From: Vitreoscilla massiliensis
GTDB taxonomy: Bacteria; Pseudomonadota; Gammaproteobacteria; Burkholderiales; Neisseriaceae
Reading direction: 5' to 3'
Assembly (NCBI RefSeq): GCF_001457815.1
Contig: NZ_LN898221.1
Location: forward strand, 186,001-250,000
Length of the DNA: 64,000 nucleotides
Shown: piece by piece, positions 61,680 through 64,000 of the stretch
How positions within the stretch are numbered: the first letter of the stretch is position 1
Layout of the letters: every line of letters begins with the position of its first letter
The notes under the pieces: model-generated
Databases searched by the model: none
The model's input: only the letters and a program-made list of their open reading frames with translations
Told to the model about the DNA's origin: nothing
Translations under genes and position numbers: made by a program

Positions 61680-63215
61680 TTAAGCCATGCTCACAAAAAT
61701 GTGTTGTGGCAACAAGTGATTCAATATTCGTTGTTGCAATAAGGTCGCGGCTTGCTCGATATCGGGCGCAAAAAAGCGGTCTTCTTCGTAAAACGCGACC
61801 TTGGCGCGCAAAGCCTGACGCGCTTCTTCCAGCAACACCGTGGTTTTCAAACCCTCGCGCAAATCCAAACCCTGGCACGCGCCCAACCATTCTATTGCCA
61901 AAATGTGGCGCACGTTTTCGCTCATTTCCCACAAGCGCGCACCGGCACGCGGCGCCATAGACACATGGTCTTCTTGGTTGGCCGAGGTCGGAATGCTGTC
62001 GACCGAATTCGGGAAGGCCAAAGCCTTGTTTTCGCTGCACAAAGCTGCAGCCGTCACTTGCGCAATCATAAAGCCGGAATTGACCCCACCATTTTTCACC
62101 AAGAACGGTGGCAATTGCGACATGTGTTTGTCCATCATCATTGAAATGCGGCGTTCAGACATGGAACCGATTTCGGCAATCGCTAAGGCGATGTTGTCGG
62201 CGGCCATCGCCACTGGCTCGGCATGGAAATTGCCACCAGAGAGCACATCGCCCTCATCGGCAAACACCAACGGATTGTCGGACACGGCATTGGCTTCGAT
62301 TTCCAAGGTGATGGCCGCATGGCGCAATTGGGTTAAGGCCGCTCCCATCACTTGCGGCTGGCAGCGCAGACAATACGGGTCTTGCACCTTGCCACAATGC
62401 TCGTGCGACAAGCCCACTTCGCTGTCGTGGCCCAATAAATGGCGGTAAACCATCGCTGCATCAATTTGCCCCGGCTGACCACGCACCGCATGGATGCGCG
62501 CATCAAACGGTGTGCGCGAGCCCAAAGCCGCTTCTACGGTCAAACTGCCGGTGACACTGGCGGCGGCATACAAATCTTCCGCTTCAAACAAGCCTTTTAA
62601 GGCAAACGCCGTCGACACTTGGGTGCCATTGAGCAAGGCCAAGCCTTCTTTCGGCGCCAATTCGATGGCCGGAATGCCAGCTTGCTTTAAGGCGTCTGCC
62701 GCCGACAGCCATTGCCCTTGGTAACGCGCCTTGCCTTCTCCCAACAGCAGCAAAGACATGTGCGCCAACGGCGCCAAATCACCAGAAGCGCCAACCGAGC
62801 CTTTGAGCGGTATGTGTGGATACACACCCGCATTGACCATGGCAATCAAATGGTCGATGACAATTTGGCGTATGCCAGAAAAACCGCGTGCCAAACTGTT
62901 GATTTTCAATACCATGATTAAACGCACCAGCGCATCGTCCAAAGGCGCGCCCACACCAGCGGCGTGGCTTAACACGATGGAGCGTTGCAGTTTTTCCAAA
63001 TCTTGTTGCTCAATGTGGGTAGACGCGAGCAAGCCAAAGCCGGTATTGATGCCGTAAGTGGTGCGGTCTTCGGCGACGATGGTATTGACGCAGGCCACAC
63101 TTTTGGCGATGTTGGCAGCGGCATCGTCGCTCAAACTCACATGACAAGCGTCCTGTAATACCGCGCGTAAATCGGCCAAATTCATTTTGCCTGGGTTGAT
63201 GGTCAATGCATTCAT
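61680..63215 (-). CDS. hutH: Histidine ammonia-lyase
   Basis: 511 residues. It removes ammonia from histidine to give urocanate, first step of histidine breakdown. The Ala143-Ser144-Gly145 triplet that forms the MIO cofactor is intact in GSVGASGDLAPLAHMSLL, and the C-terminal half keeps the AEPVAMAADN and SIPTSANQEDHVSM stretches. Product goes to urocanate hydratase, encoded upstream. AAAGGTGTT lies before the ATG. Confidence 0.97.
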   Translation of the reverse strand: MNALTINPGKMNLADLRAVLQDACHVSLSDDAAANIAKSVACVNTIVAEDRTTYGINTGFGLLASTHIEQQDLEKLQRSIVLSHAAGVGAPLDDALVRLIMVLKINSLARGFSGIRQIVIDHLIAMVNAGVYPHIPLKGSVGASGDLAPLAHMSLLLLGEGKARYQGQWLSAADALKQAGIPAIELAPKEGLALLNGTQVSTAFALKGLFEAEDLYAAASVTGSLTVEAALGSRTPFDARIHAVRGQPGQIDAAMVYRHLLGHDSEVGLSHEHCGKVQDPYCLRCQPQVMGAALTQLRHAAITLEIEANAVSDNPLVFADEGDVLSGGNFHAEPVAMAADNIALAIAEIGSMSERRISMMMDKHMSQLPPFLVKNGGVNSGFMIAQVTAAALCSENKALAFPNSVDSIPTSANQEDHVSMAPRAGARLWEMSENVRHILAIEWLGACQGLDLREGLKTTVLLEEARQALRAKVAFYEEDRFFAPDIEQAATLLQQRILNHLLPQHIFVSMA

Positions 63216-63249
63216 GGGAACACCTTTGTAGAAATGGGGGGAATTGTAT

Positions 63250-63293
63250 TTATCGTTGTTTATCGTTGTAATGTGACTTGTAGTTATCGCTGC
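63250..63293. promoter_or_regulatory. Direct repeats upstream of hutH
   Basis: TTATCGTTGT occurs twice in perfect tandem (63250-63269) and a third time with two changes (TTATCGCTGC, 63284-63293). Ahead of hutH, so a candidate operator or activator site. Confidence 0.45.
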
Positions 63294-63300
63294 ATGTTTG

Positions 63301-63340
63301 GGTTTACAGGCCGCATTGTTAAAGATGCGGCCTGTAAACC
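63301..63340. terminator. DUS-like inverted pair after hutU
   Basis: Outward-pointing copies forming a perfect 16-bp stem GGTTTACAGGCCGCAT with its complement, 8 bases after the hutU stop; suggests hutU and hutH are separate transcripts or weakly coupled. Confidence 0.7.
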
Positions 63341-63347
63341 ATAAGCA

Positions 63348-64000
63348 TTATTTACCGGTAATCATCGGCAAATTCAAGCCTTGTTCATGCGCACAATCGA
63401 TGGCGATTTGGTAACCGGCATCGGCATGGCGCATCACGCCTGTGGCTGGGTCATTGGTCAATACACGGGCAATGCGCGCTGCTGCTTCATCGGTACCATC
63501 ACACACAATCACCACGCCCGAGTGTTGCGAATAACCCATGCCCACGCCACCGCCGTGGTGCAAAGACACCCAAGTGGCACCGCCAGCAGTATTGAGCAAG
63601 GCATTGAGTAGTGGCCAATCCGATACCGCATCCGAGCCGTCTTGCATGGCTTCGGTTTCGCGATTCGGGCTGGCTACCGAGCCCGAATCCAAGTGGTCGC
63701 GACCAATGACGATTGGCGCAGACACTTCGCCTGAGCGCACCATCTCATTAAACGCCAAGCCCAATTTGGCACGCCAGCCCAAACCTACCCAGCAAATGCG
63801 CGCTGGCAAACCTTGGAAGGCGATGCGTTCGCGCGCCATGTCCAGCCAACGGTGCAAATGGGCATCGTCAGGAATCAATTCTTTGACTTTGGCATCGGTT
63901 TTGTAAATGTCTTCAGCATCGCCCGACAAAGCCACCCAGCGGAACGGGCCCACGCCGCGGCAGAACAATGGACGGATGTAAGCTGGCACGAAACCCGGGA
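63348..64000 (-). CDS. hutU: Urocanate hydratase, C-terminal part
   Basis: The window ends inside this minus-strand gene; the visible part covers about 217 C-terminal codons and continues in frame past base 64000 (the codons before FVPAYIRP are Pro-Gly). It turns urocanate into imidazolone propionate, using NAD+ as a tightly bound electrophile. AYIRPLFCRGVGPFRWVALSGDAEDIYKTD, ARICWVGLGWRAKLGLAFNEMVRSG and SGSVASPNRETEAMQDGSD are family hallmarks. With hutH and hutC it forms the hut locus. Confidence 0.95.
   Translation of the reverse strand, partial: PGFVPAYIRPLFCRGVGPFRWVALSGDAEDIYKTDAKVKELIPDDAHLHRWLDMARERIAFQGLPARICWVGLGWRAKLGLAFNEMVRSGEVSAPIVIGRDHLDSGSVASPNRETEAMQDGSDAVSDWPLLNALLNTAGGATWVSLHHGGGVGMGYSQHSGVVIVCDGTDEAAARIARVLTNDPATGVMRHADAGYQIAIDCAHEQGLNLPMITGK

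Noticed and set aside
158..63340. The many short repeats as a CRISPR array or insertion-sequence ends
   Set aside because: Copies are dispersed about every kilobase with no regular spacers, no target-site duplications and no transposase or cas genes nearby.

Overview
The window looks like a chromosomal segment of a Neisseriaceae (Betaproteobacteria) species. The main evidence is a short repeat, 5'-A(A/T)GCGGCCTGTAA(AC), which I counted roughly 70 times on both strands. It occurs singly inside genes and as inverted pairs just after genes. This is how the DNA uptake sequence (DUS) of Neisseria and relatives behaves, but the word differs from the DUS dialects I know; the nearest I recall is a Kingella-type AAGCAGCCTGCA. 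Housekeeping pairs familiar from Neisseria and related proteobacteria (xthA/pyrE divergent, ribH-nusB, yicC/rph divergent, a GshA-type glutamate-cysteine ligase) agree. I cannot name the species.

Layout. 0-9 kb: a D-amino-acid dehydrogenase, a frameshifted lipoprotein gene, argH divergent from an AlgZ/LytS-like sensor kinase, a cytochrome b561, rlmB, and a LysR regulator divergent from a LysE exporter. 9-15.7 kb: small hypothetical genes, xthA/pyrE, an SDR epimerase with two tandem DCC-family (DUF393) proteins, and lgt. 15.8-18.6 kb: two tandem periplasmic broad-specificity (Bsr-like) amino-acid racemases. 18.6-24.2 kb: a patch of small poorly known genes, including a PhzF-like isomerase, a 5'(3')-deoxyribonucleotidase, a CbrC protein and a probably frameshifted small membrane protein. 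24-31.3 kb: trpS, gshA, a lipoprotein, a YgiQ radical SAM protein and an MDR oxidoreductase. 31.4-37.8 kb: a complete tripartite efflux operon (NodT-type outer-membrane lipoprotein, HlyD adaptor, RbbA double ATPase-permease, second permease). 38-42.4 kb: a GNAT enzyme, a metallophosphoesterase, ribH-nusB and a SUKH-like protein. 42.5-46.5 kb: two unrelated types of NADP isocitrate dehydrogenase side by side. 47-54.4 kb: rluE followed by an uncharacterised biosynthetic cluster. 54.4-60.7 kb: yicC/rph, lysC, an RtcB-like ligase and a putative outer-membrane protein. 60.8-64 kb: histidine utilisation genes hutC, hutH and a partial hutU.

The most interesting system is the cluster at 47.7-54.4 kb. 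A tightly overlapping minus-strand operon encodes a KAS III-like condensing enzyme with an intact Cys-His-Asn triad, an extended SDR, a metallo-beta-lactamase-fold hydrolase and an F390-synthetase-like adenylating enzyme. It converges on an overlapping ATP-grasp and acyltransferase-like pair. The logic resembles OleABCD head-to-head fatty-acid condensation, but with an MBL hydrolase in place of OleB and with extra ligase/transferase genes; the product is unknown.

The second system is the repeat itself. It supplies most of the intergenic hairpins, provides at least one stop codon, and inside genes sits mostly in the frame encoding Leu-Gln-Ala-Ala. It probably serves both DNA uptake and transcription termination.
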